Shown here one piece after another: positions 33,477-42,078 of a stretch of DNA of 64,000 nt. The position numbers and the translations under genes were made by a program. Numbering within the stretch: position 1 is the stretch's first letter; each line of letters opens with the position of its first letter. The DNA comes from Rhodanobacter denitrificans (lineage in GTDB: Bacteria; Pseudomonadota; Gammaproteobacteria; Xanthomonadales; Rhodanobacteraceae). The DNA lies in NCBI RefSeq assembly GCF_000230695.2, contig NC_020541.1:2294001-2358000 (forward strand). Direction: 5' to 3'. A model generated the notes under the pieces. That model did no database searches. It was not told where the DNA came from and saw only the letters and a list, made by a program, of their open reading frames with translations.

Positions 33477-33737
33477 GCGGTGCTCAAGCCGCGTCGGCGT
33501 CGATGCCCCGTATCAGCGTGTCCCCACCGCGACAGGTCCATCCGGGCGGCTGATTCCTGACATGGTACGCGTGCCCGCATGAGGGCTGCGTTGTCCAGTT
33601 CGATGCAGCTCACCTCGGGCGCTCAACGAAGCCCGTGTTTGTCCGGGCGGCGATCGGCCCGCCGCCACGCTGTTTCCCGTCGTCCTTTCCCGCCCCATCC
33701 CTGCAGCTATGGCACCGACACGTGACGCTGGCAGCCG
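33477..33737. other. Spacer, nothing recognised
   Basis: 260 bases between the cyclase stop and the end of the convergent regulator gene. I find no gene, repeat or clear terminator. Confidence 0.4.
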
Positions 33738-33959
33738 CTAGCGCGTCCGCGGCCTCTTGGCTGCAGTCGCGGTCTTTTCAGCAAGGTTGTACTCGCTTTG
33801 CCAGGAGTGCCCGGACTTCTGCTCGATATAGTCCCGGATCAGCTGGCGCACCACCTGCGACGGCGTGGTGTCGTCCCCCGCACACAAGCGCTCGAACACC
33901 GCCTTCTTGCGTGGATCGATCAGGACAGTCAGGCGGGCCGTACGGCTTTCTGTTGGCAT
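33738..33959 (-). CDS. Ribbon-helix-helix (CopG/Arc-type) regulator
   Basis: A 73-residue protein. TARLTVLIDPRKKAVFERLC is a beta strand plus helix A of a ribbon-helix-helix fold, followed by a second helix TPSQVVRQLIRDYIEQK, with a basic tail (KRPRTR). Proteins of this size usually bind palindromic operators as dimers of dimers. It is divergent from the Ehr-like operon and the 118 bases between them contain perfect AT-rich palindromes, so it probably controls itself and perhaps the operon. No toxin gene is adjacent, which argues against an antitoxin role. Confidence 0.75.
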   Translation of the reverse strand: MPTESRTARLTVLIDPRKKAVFERLCAGDDTTPSQVVRQLIRDYIEQKSGHSWQSEYNLAEKTATAAKRPRTR

Positions 33960-33987
33960 GCGAGTATCATCGGCTATACACTAGATC

Positions 33988-34014
33988 ATCATACTATGAT
34001 AATAAAATTATCAT
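33988..34014. promoter_or_regulatory. Overlapping perfect palindromes, likely operator
   Basis: ATCATACTATGAT (33,988-34,000) and ATGATAATAAAATTATCAT (33,996-34,014) are both perfect inverted repeats and share the half-site ATGAT. They lie 29-57 bases from the regulator start and 64-90 bases before the first gene of the Ehr-like operon, in the most AT-rich part of the region. They suit a ribbon-helix-helix dimer-of-dimers. Confidence 0.6.
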
Positions 34015-34077
34015 GACAAACGTCCAGACGGCGCCGCTCAACGGCCGCTCAACCAGCGACCTGCTCGGGTCCACCGT

Positions 34078-36099
34078 ATGCATGGGGTGAGTGCACTGAC
34101 GACAACCACGGCACTGACGGCGTTGCTGGTTCTGGTTGCTTCGTGGTTGCTGATTGGTGCACTCGGCCTGGTCCAGTCCAATCGCATCGGTTGGGTCGCA
34201 CGCACGCTATTCCCACTGGGCGCGCTGGTCGCGCTGGGCATGGCCGGCATGGGCGCCATGTCCCTGGCCACGGGCTTTGCCGCGCAGACCAGCGTGCTTG
34301 CCTTCGGGCTGCCAGACATGCCGTTTCATGTGCGTCTGGATGCGCTGTCAGGCTTCTTCTTGCTGCTGCTTGGAAGTGCGGGGGCTGGCATCTCCATCTT
34401 CGCCGCCGGTTACTTCCGGCAAGGCGAAGGCACGGCGCCGGGGCTGCTCTGCCTGCAGTACCACGTATTTCTGGCCAGCATGGCGCTGGTCGTGCTGGCC
34501 GATGACGCCTATCTGTTCATGGTGGCGTGGGAAACCATGGCGCTCAGTTCGTACTTCCTGGTGACCACCCAACACCGTATTCCGGAGATCCAGCGCGCCG
34601 GCTTCCTGTACCTGCTGATGGCGCACGTGGGGGCACTGGCATTGTTGCTTTGCTTCGGTGTGCTGCACGGCGGCAGCTGGCTGATGACGTTTGATTCGAT
34701 GCGTGCGGCCACCCTGTCGCCTGCCTGGGCCGCGGCAGCCTTCCTGCTGGCCTTGTTCGGTTTCGGTGCCAAGGCGGGCCTGGTGCCCTTGCATGTGTGG
34801 TTGCCGGAAGCCCACCCGGCCGCGCCCTCACCGGTGTCCGCGATGATGAGTGGCTTGATGCTCAAGGTGGCGGTCTACGGCATGTTGCGCATCAGTTTCG
34901 ATCTGCTCCACGCCGGCCCATGGTGGTGGGGCATGCTGACGCTGGCGGTGGGACTGGCCACGGCGCTGTTCGGTGCGGTGTTCGCTGCCGTACAGACCGA
35001 CATGAAGCGGTTGCTGGCCTATTCCTCCATCGAGAACATCGGCCTGATCTTCGCCGCGCTTGGCCTGGCGCTGCTGTGCTACGCGTTCGACATGCGCCTG
35101 CTGGCGGCGTTGGCACTCACCGCCGCGTTGCTGCACGCACTCAATCACGCCCTATTCAAGAGCCTGCTGTTTCTCGCCACCGGCTCGGTTCTGCACGCCA
35201 CCCACGAGCGCAGCCTGGGCAAACTCGGCGGGCTGATCCGGCGGATGCCATGGGTCGCCACGCTGGCCCTCGTCGGCACCCTGTCCCTCGCCGGGTTGCC
35301 ACCGCTCAACGGTTTCGTTTCCGAATGGCTGCTGCTGCAGGCATTCTTGTCCACGCCGTCCATCCCGCATGCGTTCATCAACATGATCGTGCCACTGGGC
35401 GCGGCCGTGGTGGCACTCACCGCCGCGCTGGCCGGCTACGTGATGGTCAAATTCTACGGTGTCATATTTCTCGGCCAGCCACGTGAACCCTCACTGATGC
35501 AGGCCCACGATGCGGGCTGGCTCGAACGGGTGGGGCTGGCCTGGTTGGCGTTGGGCTGCATCCTCATTGGCGTGTTTCCGCAAGCCGCGCTGGATGCCAT
35601 CGCTGGCGTGACCCAGACCCTGCTCGGCACCGTGATCCAGCGCGGCCCGGCGCCATGGTGGATCGCTCCGGTGGCGCAGGCGCAGGCTTCTTACAGTGGC
35701 CTGTGGCTGCTGTTGGGCATGGCCGGCGTGATCGCGGTGATGTTCGTGCTGGTACGGCGGATGTACCACGGTCGTGTGCGCCGGGTGTCACCATGGAATT
35801 GCGGTTACCCCGAGCTGACCCCGCGCATGCAGGACACCGCCGAAGGATTTGGTCAGCCGATCCGGCACATGTTCGGGCCGTTTTTTCGCATCGAGCGCGA
35901 AGTGCCTTCGCCGGATGATCAGCTCCCGCGTTACCGCATCCAGATCGATGACCACCTCTGGCATGGGCTGTATCTTCCGCTGGCCCGCATCGTCGGCTGG
36001 CTGGCCGATGCGTTGTCCGTGCTGCAGCGCGGACGTCTGGCCATCTATCTGCTGTACAGCTTCCTGACTTTGATCGTATTGCTGGTGTTCGTCCTGTGA
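34078..36099 (+). CDS. hyfB: Ehr-like complex antiporter subunit, HyfB/NuoL-type
   Basis: A 673-residue polytopic protein related to HyfB/HycC, NuoL and MrpA antiporter subunits. It has a conserved glutamate helix (YLFMVAWETMALSSYFL), the lysine helices FGFGAKAGLVPLHVWLPEAHPAAPSPVSAMM and LMLKVAVYGMLRI, and YSSIENIGL. The C-terminal part (NCGYPELTPRMQDTAEGF) is the HyfB-type tail that forms the lateral/last helices. It probably translocates protons or Na+ when electrons pass through the attached arm. It opens a six-gene operon and overlaps the next gene (GTGA). The start ATG has only a weak ribosome-binding site; a GTG at 34,087 is an alternative. Confidence 0.88.
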   Translation: MHGVSALTTTTALTALLVLVASWLLIGALGLVQSNRIGWVARTLFPLGALVALGMAGMGAMSLATGFAAQTSVLAFGLPDMPFHVRLDALSGFFLLLLGSAGAGISIFAAGYFRQGEGTAPGLLCLQYHVFLASMALVVLADDAYLFMVAWETMALSSYFLVTTQHRIPEIQRAGFLYLLMAHVGALALLLCFGVLHGGSWLMTFDSMRAATLSPAWAAAAFLLALFGFGAKAGLVPLHVWLPEAHPAAPSPVSAMMSGLMLKVAVYGMLRISFDLLHAGPWWWGMLTLAVGLATALFGAVFAAVQTDMKRLLAYSSIENIGLIFAALGLALLCYAFDMRLLAALALTAALLHALNHALFKSLLFLATGSVLHATHERSLGKLGGLIRRMPWVATLALVGTLSLAGLPPLNGFVSEWLLLQAFLSTPSIPHAFINMIVPLGAAVVALTAALAGYVMVKFYGVIFLGQPREPSLMQAHDAGWLERVGLAWLALGCILIGVFPQAALDAIAGVTQTLLGTVIQRGPAPWWIAPVAQAQASYSGLWLLLGMAGVIAVMFVLVRRMYHGRVRRVSPWNCGYPELTPRMQDTAEGFGQPIRHMFGPFFRIEREVPSPDDQLPRYRIQIDDHLWHGLYLPLARIVGWLADALSVLQRGRLAIYLLYSFLTLIVLLVFVL

Positions 36100-37049
36100 A
36101 CGCACTCGCGCTTGTCAGCCAGCTCGGCGGTGTGGTACTGGCCGTGGCACTGGCACCGCTGTTGGCCGGCTGGGTAGCACAATGCCGGGCCTGGCTGCAG
36201 AATCGCTCGGCCCCTCCCCTGCTGCTCCCCTACCGCACCTTGCGCAAGCTGTTCCGCAAGGATGCGGCGCTGGCCACGCAGGCCTCGCCCTTGTTCCGCG
36301 CCGCGCCCTACGCCGTATTCGGCGCCATGGCTACGGCGGCGGCGATCATTCCCTCGGTAACCACCGACCTGCCCCTCGCCAGGGTGGCCGATGCCATCGC
36401 CTTGGTCGGCCTGTTCGCGACGGCACGCGTGTTCATCGCCCTGGCGGCGATGGATATCGGCACAGTCTTCGGCAGCATGGGCGCACGACGCGAAATGATG
36501 ATCGGATTTCTCGCTGAGCCGGCGTTGCTGATGGTGTTGTTCAACGCGTTTCTGATGTTTGGCAGCACGGCGCTGCCGACCATCGTGAAAGGCACGCTGG
36601 ACGCCGATGGGTTGACGTTGCATCCGAGTCTGGCCTTCGCCGGCGTCGCTTTCGTGATGGTGTTGCTGGCCGAGAACGCCCGCATTCCGATCGACAACCC
36701 CGGCACGCACCTTGAAGTGACCATGATCCATGAGTCCATGGTGCTGGAATATTCCGCGCGCCATCTGGCCCTCATCGAATGGGCGTCCTGGTTGAAGCTG
36801 TTCAACTACGCGTGCATCGGTTTCACGCTGTTCGTGCCCTGGGGCATCGCGCCGCACACGACCGGCCCATTGGGTTTGTTGCTTGCCATCGTGTGGTTGC
36901 TGGCCAAGCTGGCCGTCGCCGGCGCGGTGTTGGCGGTGATTGAAACGGTCTCGGCCAAGCTGCGCATCTTCCGGGCGCCGGAGTTCCTGAGCATGGCGTT
37001 CCTGCTCGCCGTGCTGGGCCTGCTCGTTCATCTACTGCTGCAATCCTGA
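36096..37049 (+). CDS. hyfC: Ehr-like complex membrane anchor, HyfC/HycD/NuoH-type
   Basis: A 317-residue protein of about eight helices, homologous to NuoH, the subunit that connects the quinone or catalytic chamber to the membrane arm. Conserved features are YRTLRKLFRKDAALATQASP, the loop AENARIPIDNPGTHLEVTMIHE with its acidic residues, and LEYSARHLALIEWASWLKLF. The GTG start overlaps the hyfB stop by four bases, and the stop touches the hyfE ATG, so translation is coupled. Confidence 0.9.
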   Translation: MNALALVSQLGGVVLAVALAPLLAGWVAQCRAWLQNRSAPPLLLPYRTLRKLFRKDAALATQASPLFRAAPYAVFGAMATAAAIIPSVTTDLPLARVADAIALVGLFATARVFIALAAMDIGTVFGSMGARREMMIGFLAEPALLMVLFNAFLMFGSTALPTIVKGTLDADGLTLHPSLAFAGVAFVMVLLAENARIPIDNPGTHLEVTMIHESMVLEYSARHLALIEWASWLKLFNYACIGFTLFVPWGIAPHTTGPLGLLLAIVWLLAKLAVAGAVLAVIETVSAKLRIFRAPEFLSMAFLLAVLGLLVHLLLQS

Positions 37050-37718
37050 ATGATGCCTCCACTCAACCTCGCCACCCAGCTGCTGCATGTGCTCGCCGCC
37101 GGCCTGCTGATGATCTCGTTCGCCATGCTCGCACAGCGGCGGACACGGCGGCTGATCGTGCTGCTGGCCTGGCAGGGTGTGGTGCTGACCGCCTCCACGC
37201 TGCTGGTCGCTGTCACAGCGCACTTGCAGCATCTGTATTACTCCGCCGCGCTGACCCTGATCGAAAAGGTCTGGCTGATGCCGTGGATCCTGCTGCGGCT
37301 GATGCGTCGCCTGGGCATCGAGGGCGACAGCGATCCGCTGGTGAACATTCCCACCCTGATGCTGGTTGGGCTGGGTCTGGTGATCTTCGCGTTCGGGCTG
37401 GCCCAGCCGATCAGTTCGCTGGCCACCACGGTCACCCGACAGACGCTTGGCATTGCGATGGCGGTGATCCTGCTGGCCTTCCTGATGATGATTGCCCGAC
37501 ACAAGGCGGTGACCCAGGTGATCGGTTTCCTGGCGATGGAGAACGGCTTGTTCTTCGCCGCCACCAGCACGACCTACGGCATGCCGATGGTGATCGAGCT
37601 GGGGATTGCGCTCGATCTGCTGGTCGGCGTGTTCATTTTCGGCATCTTCTTCTTCCAGATTCGCGAGCAGTTCGACAGCCTCGACCTGCATCAGCTCGAA
37701 GCACTCAAGGAGGACTGA
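37050..37718 (+). CDS. hyfE: Ehr-like complex membrane subunit, HyfE/NuoK-type
   Basis: A 222-residue protein of about six helices. The second half (AVTQVIGFLAMENGLFFAAT, MPMVIELGIALDLLVGVFIF) is a NuoK/MnhC-like unit with the conserved glutamates in helices 2 and 3. The first half is the extra part found in HyfE/HycP proteins. In complex I, NuoK carries protons between antiporter units. The ATG directly follows the hyfC stop; the stop lies one base before the GTG of hyfF. Confidence 0.88.
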   Translation: MMPPLNLATQLLHVLAAGLLMISFAMLAQRRTRRLIVLLAWQGVVLTASTLLVAVTAHLQHLYYSAALTLIEKVWLMPWILLRLMRRLGIEGDSDPLVNIPTLMLVGLGLVIFAFGLAQPISSLATTVTRQTLGIAMAVILLAFLMMIARHKAVTQVIGFLAMENGLFFAATSTTYGMPMVIELGIALDLLVGVFIFGIFFFQIREQFDSLDLHQLEALKED

Positions 37719-37719
37719 C

Positions 37720-39171
37720 GTGGAGCTTGCGTGGGTGCTGGGTACTCCATTGTTCGGTGCGATCGTGCTGGCCGTGCTCGGTGCGCGGCGCTCCGCCGCC
37801 GAACTCAACGTCGTGATCAGCCTGGCGACGTTGATCGCCGCCGCGGCGCTGGTACTCAGGATCATCGGCCACGGCTCGATGACCGTGGCCCACGAGCAGT
37901 TCTTCGTCGATCCGTTCAACGTGTTCCTGATCGCGCTGACCGCGCTGATCGGCTTCACCACGGCGGTGTTTTCGCGCCCCTACATGCGTATCGAACAGGA
38001 TCACGGTCGACTCAACACGCACCGCCTGCGGCTCTATCACAGCATGTACCAGCTGTTCATGGCTGCCATGCTGGTGGCACTGTCGACCAACAACATGGGG
38101 CTGCTGTGGGTCGCGATGGAGGCGGCGACGCTGTCGACCGTGCTGCTGGTGTCGTTGTACCGCACCCGCGCCAGCATCGAGGCGGCCTGGAAATATTTCA
38201 TCCTGTGCGGCGTCGGTATCGCGCTGGCGCTGTTTGGCACGATCCTGTTGTACTTCGCGGCAGAGCGGCTGCTCGGTGGCGAGGGCATGAAAGCGCTGTT
38301 GTGGACCCACCTCAACGCGGTGAAAGGGCAGCTCGATCCGACGGTGATCGGGCTCGCGTTCGTCTTTCTGCTGGTCGGCTACGGCACCAAGGTCGGTCTC
38401 GCCCCCCTGCACAACTGGCTGCCCGATGCCCATGCGGAGGGCCCCACGCCGGTCTCGGCGGTGTTGTCGGGGCTGCTGCTCAACGTGGCGATGTACGCTG
38501 TGGTCCGTTGCAAGATCCTTGCGGCCGGCGCGATGCACTCGGCGCTGCCCGGACGCATGCTGATGGCGTTCGGTTTGCTCTCGACGGTGCTGGCGGCGTT
38601 CCTGCTGTGGCGTCAACGCGACATCAAGCGTCTGTTTGGCTACTCCTCGATCGAGCACATGGGCATCATCACGTTTGCGTTCGGCATGGGCGGGCCGCTG
38701 GCAAATTTCGCCGCACTGCTGCATATGACGGTGCACTCGTTGACCAAGTCGGCGATCTTCTTCGCCGCCGGCCATGCCTCGCAGATCGCGGGCACCCAGC
38801 GCATTGATGGCATCCGCGGCCTGCTGGCGGTGAGTCCCACCGTCGGCTGGGGATTGATGCTGGGCTCGCTGGCGATCCTCGGCACGCCGCCGTTCGGCGT
38901 ATTCACCAGTGAATACATGGTCTTGATCACGGCCATGCGCGACCACCCGTGGGCGACACCGTTCCTGCTCGTCGCGCTGGCCGTGGCATTCGCCGCGATC
39001 TTCTTCAAGGTGCAGCCGATGGTGTTCGGCGAAACGGATGCACAGCGCCTGCCGCACCCGCCGGCACTGGTGCCGGTGTTTGTGCACCTGTCGATCGTGC
39101 TGATGCTCGGCCTGTACATACCGCCCGCCCTGGCCCAATGGTATCGGCTCGCCGCGAGCCTGATCGGATGA
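37720..39171 (+). CDS. hyfF: Ehr-like complex antiporter subunit, HyfF/HycQ/NuoN-type
   Basis: A 483-residue antiporter-type subunit. The glutamate helix GLLWVAMEAATLSTVLLVSL, the lysine helix LVGYGTKVGLAPLHNWLPDAHAEGPTP and LFGYSSIEHMGIITFAFG are conserved. At the position equivalent to LMLKVAVYG in hyfB this subunit has LLLNVAMYA, so the central lysine is replaced by asparagine; the adjacent RCK may compensate. The GTG start at 37,720 follows the hyfE stop by one base and the ATGA end overlaps hyfG. Two antiporter-like subunits are encoded in all; E. coli hydrogenase-4 has three. Confidence 0.88.
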   Translation: MELAWVLGTPLFGAIVLAVLGARRSAAELNVVISLATLIAAAALVLRIIGHGSMTVAHEQFFVDPFNVFLIALTALIGFTTAVFSRPYMRIEQDHGRLNTHRLRLYHSMYQLFMAAMLVALSTNNMGLLWVAMEAATLSTVLLVSLYRTRASIEAAWKYFILCGVGIALALFGTILLYFAAERLLGGEGMKALLWTHLNAVKGQLDPTVIGLAFVFLLVGYGTKVGLAPLHNWLPDAHAEGPTPVSAVLSGLLLNVAMYAVVRCKILAAGAMHSALPGRMLMAFGLLSTVLAAFLLWRQRDIKRLFGYSSIEHMGIITFAFGMGGPLANFAALLHMTVHSLTKSAIFFAAGHASQIAGTQRIDGIRGLLAVSPTVGWGLMLGSLAILGTPPFGVFTSEYMVLITAMRDHPWATPFLLVALAVAFAAIFFKVQPMVFGETDAQRLPHPPALVPVFVHLSIVLMLGLYIPPALAQWYRLAASLIG

Positions 39172-40721
39172 ATCCCATGTGGCCTGACTTTCTCGACACC
39201 GAATGTGCGGCCTTGCCCTCCAACGTGGCGGCCTGCCGCGTACAGGTCGATGCCACTCGCTGGTGCGAGGCCGCGGACGCGATGCGCGAAGCCGGTGCGG
39301 ACCTGCTGTCGCTGTGGGGCAGCGATGATCGTGACCGCGACCGGTGCCTGCGCGTGCACGCGGCCTACCTGCTGCGCGATCGGGTGGTCGTGGTGGAGCA
39401 CGCGATGCCCGCCAGCCAGGCAATCTACCCCTCGCTGGCCACACGCTTTCCGGTGGCCGGGCGGCTGCAGCGCGCAACCTACGACCTGCTCGGCATCCGC
39501 GCCGACGCTGGCGATACGCGGCCGTGGCTGCGCCACGGCGGCTGGCCGGAGGATGTGTTCCCGCTGCGCCGCGACGTCGCGGCGACCCAGACCTGGCCAG
39601 TGACCAGCAGCCCGTATCCCTTCGTCCCGGTCAGCGGCGACGGCGTGCACGAGATGACCGCCGGTCCGGTGCATGCCGGCACCATCGAGCCGGGGCGTTT
39701 CCAGCTGGCCGTGGTCGGCGAAAAGGTGCTGCGCCTGGAGGTTCGCCTCGGTTACACGCACAAGGGCATCGCCAAGCGCTTCGAGGCGCTGGCCCAGCGC
39801 GACGCCCACCGCCTGGCCGCCCATATCTGCGGCGATTCGACGGTGGCTTTCAGCTGGGCGTATTGCGCCGCGCTGGAATCGATCACCGCCAGCACACCTT
39901 CGCCGCGCGCCCTCGTCCTGCGTGCACTGGCGCTCGAACGCGAGCGCATCGCCAATCATCTGGGCGATCTCGGCGGACTGGCCAACGATGCCGGCTTTGC
40001 CTTCGGCCAGACCCAGTTTTCCAGCCTGAAAGAGCAGCTTTTGCGGCATAACGCGGCGCTGTTTGGCCAGCGCTACCTGTTTGACTTTGTGGTACCCGGC
40101 GGCGTCGCCCGCGACCTGCCGGCACGCACGCTGCCGGGCATGCTCGACGAGATCGCGGCACTGGAACACGCGGTATGCGACCTGCGTGGAATCTACGCTC
40201 GACACGCGGGCCTGCAGGATCGTTTCCTCGGGGCCGGCCGATTGACCCCCGCCCAGGCTGCCGCATTGGGTGCGATCGGCCTGGCCGGGCGTGCTTCCGG
40301 CGTCGCCCGCGACCTGCGCGTGGACCTGCCATGGTCGCCGTACGATCACTCGTCGCCGACGTTGGCCACGAGCACCGAAGGCGATGTGGCGGCGCGCGTG
40401 CAGGTGCGCTTCGAGGAGACGCTCGAATCACTGCGGCTGTGCCGGCAATGGCTGCAGGCGCTGCCAGCCGGTGAGCGGGTCTGCGACGTGCCGGTGGCGC
40501 CCGCCGGCCAGCTCGGCATCGGCCTGATCGAAGGCTGGCGCGGTCCGGTCATGCTGGCGCTGGAAACCGGCCCCGCCGGTGGCATCCGGCGCTGCCGCGC
40601 GCATGATCCCTCGTGGCAGAACTGGCCGCTGCTCGAAGTCGCCATCTTGGGCAACATCGTGGCGGACTTCCCGCTGATCAACAAATCCTTCAACCTTTCC
40701 TACAGCGGACACGATGGGTAA
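39168..40721 (+). CDS. hyfG: Catalytic-type large subunit (HyfG/NuoCD) lacking Ni-Fe cysteines
   Basis: A 517-residue fusion of a NuoC-like domain (about 1-150) and a NuoD/HycE-like large-subunit domain (VVGEKVLRLEVRLGYTHKGIAKRFE). In group 4 [NiFe] hydrogenases the metal is held by CGxC and DPCxxC. Here the first motif is CGDS (C221-G-D-S224) and the C-terminal one is NLSYSG (509-514), so three of four cysteines are gone. This is a hallmark of energy-converting-hydrogenase-related complexes, and the protein cannot bind the normal Ni-Fe centre. The C-terminal extension that hydrogenases cleave in maturation is also absent. What it oxidises or reduces is unknown. Confidence 0.88.
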   Translation: MNPMWPDFLDTECAALPSNVAACRVQVDATRWCEAADAMREAGADLLSLWGSDDRDRDRCLRVHAAYLLRDRVVVVEHAMPASQAIYPSLATRFPVAGRLQRATYDLLGIRADAGDTRPWLRHGGWPEDVFPLRRDVAATQTWPVTSSPYPFVPVSGDGVHEMTAGPVHAGTIEPGRFQLAVVGEKVLRLEVRLGYTHKGIAKRFEALAQRDAHRLAAHICGDSTVAFSWAYCAALESITASTPSPRALVLRALALERERIANHLGDLGGLANDAGFAFGQTQFSSLKEQLLRHNAALFGQRYLFDFVVPGGVARDLPARTLPGMLDEIAALEHAVCDLRGIYARHAGLQDRFLGAGRLTPAQAAALGAIGLAGRASGVARDLRVDLPWSPYDHSSPTLATSTEGDVAARVQVRFEETLESLRLCRQWLQALPAGERVCDVPVAPAGQLGIGLIEGWRGPVMLALETGPAGGIRRCRAHDPSWQNWPLLEVAILGNIVADFPLINKSFNLSYSGHDG

Positions 40722-40727
40722 GCGCGC

Positions 40728-41240
40728 ATGTTCGATATCCTGTCACGCATTCGTCGAACCGGCCGCCTGAGCGAACCGTATCCGGTGCCGGGTACTGACG
40801 AGACGGCGTCAACCGCGATCCAGCGCGAGCTGCACGCCGTGTTCGGGCGCGCCTTGTGCATTCGCCATGTCGACGCCGGCTCCTGCAATGGTTGCGAGCT
40901 CGAAATCCACGCGCTGAGCAACGCGTACTACAACCTGCAAGGCGCCGGCATCCGGTTTGTGGCCAGTCCGCGCCATGCCGATCTGCTGCTGGTCACCGGA
41001 CCGGTCTCGGTCAATATGGAAGACGCACTCAGGCAAACTTACGAAGCGATGCCCGATCCCAAGTGGGTGCTCGCCGTGGGGGACTGCGCGGCCTGCGGCG
41101 GCCTGTTCGGCGCCAACTATGCGACCCGGGGGCCGGTCAGTGCCATCATCCCGGTGGATGCCGTGGTCACCGGCTGCCCGCCCGAGCCACTGGCGATCAT
41201 GCGCGGCCTGCTGCAGATAACCAGCAAGCGGCCGGCATGA
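40728..41240 (+). CDS. hyfI: Iron-sulfur small subunit, HyfI/NuoB-type
   Basis: A 170-residue NuoB-like protein. The four ligands of the [4Fe-4S] cluster next to the active or quinone site are present: C53 and C56 (SCNGCE), C120 (GDC) and C150 (GCPPEP). C123 (AACGG) is extra. The electron path to the large subunit is therefore kept although the Ni-Fe ligands there are lost. It is the last gene of the operon, six bases after hyfG. No ferredoxin-type HyfA/HyfH subunit, formate dehydrogenase or hyp maturation genes follow. Confidence 0.9.
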   Translation: MFDILSRIRRTGRLSEPYPVPGTDETASTAIQRELHAVFGRALCIRHVDAGSCNGCELEIHALSNAYYNLQGAGIRFVASPRHADLLLVTGPVSVNMEDALRQTYEAMPDPKWVLAVGDCAACGGLFGANYATRGPVSAIIPVDAVVTGCPPEPLAIMRGLLQITSKRPA

Positions 41241-41359
41241 CTTCTCCGCGCTGCCCGGTCAGCGGCCTCATGCGTAATCGGTGAGCGCGACGATACCCTG
41301 CTCGTGCACCGGAAACGGCCAGCTGGCTCCGCTCGTCCGCAGATCATCCGGCTGGCGCA

Positions 41360-42019
41360 TCAGTCCTTCAGCGGCTGTACGTCGATCACCGGCGCGTCGC
41401 CGATCACGTCGGCGCCCTTCGGCGGCACGAAGTTGAAGGTGGCCGGCGGAATCGGCACGTTGCGCTGCCAGCCGGAGAAGCGGATCTCGGTGGTGGAACC
41501 GAGCTGGTCGCGGAACGTCATGCGGGCCAGGCCGTTCGTGTCGAAGCCGAGGTCGGCGTAGTCGAACTGCGGGTCCTTCGCGGTGGAACTGAGCCGCAGC
41601 CAGGCCAGGCCGTCGTGCTCGCCCCGCTCGACCACCTTGAAGTCCCTGTCCATCTGCGCGAGGTCGGTCAGCACAGTGAGCGGGCTGTGCGCCTCCTCGC
41701 TGCTCTGGATGCGCACGGTGACCTGCTCCAGTTCCGGGTCGTACATCCAGACCCGGCTGCCGTCGGCCACGATGGTCTGCTTGTACGGCGCCAGCGTGTC
41801 CCAGCGGAACTGGCGCGGCGCCTGCAGCGCCAGCGTACCGGAGCTGGCCTTGCTGGCGTGGCCGTTGATGTCGGTCAGGGTCTGGCTGAAGTGGCCGGTC
41901 AGCGAATGCAGGCCGCTGGCAAACGCATCCAGCCGCACGCGGGCGGGGCCGGTGGCGGCCTGGGCCGCGCTGGCCAGCGACAGCAGGAACGCGGCGGCGA
42001 CGATGGTGAGGCGTTTCAT
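41360..42019 (-). CDS. lolA: Outer-membrane lipoprotein carrier LolA
   Basis: A periplasmic chaperone that takes lipoproteins from LolCDE to LolB. The 219-residue precursor has a signal peptide (MKRLTIVAAAFLLSLASAAQ, cleavage after AQA) and LolA features: LTGHFSQTL, GTLALQAPRQFRWDTL, DGSRVWMYDPELEQVTV and RMTFRDQLGSTTEIRF. It lies 138 bases downstream of ftsK on the same strand, as in E. coli. The usual downstream neighbour rarA is 11 kb away. Confidence 0.95.
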   Translation of the reverse strand: MKRLTIVAAAFLLSLASAAQAATGPARVRLDAFASGLHSLTGHFSQTLTDINGHASKASSGTLALQAPRQFRWDTLAPYKQTIVADGSRVWMYDPELEQVTVRIQSSEEAHSPLTVLTDLAQMDRDFKVVERGEHDGLAWLRLSSTAKDPQFDYADLGFDTNGLARMTFRDQLGSTTEIRFSGWQRNVPIPPATFNFVPPKGADVIGDAPVIDVQPLKD

Positions 42020-42078
42020 CGGATTCCCGGAAGGTGGTGACGTGCCGCAATTGTGGACAGCACTGGCTTAACCGAACC

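Noticed and set aside
33738..33959. Antitoxin of a toxin-antitoxin pair
   Set aside because: The protein is RHH-like, but no small toxin gene lies next to it on either side; a stand-alone regulator is more likely.
34078..41240. A functional [NiFe] hydrogenase or formate hydrogenlyase
   Set aside because: Three of the four Ni-Fe cysteines are missing in the large subunit, and no ferredoxin, formate dehydrogenase or maturation genes are present.
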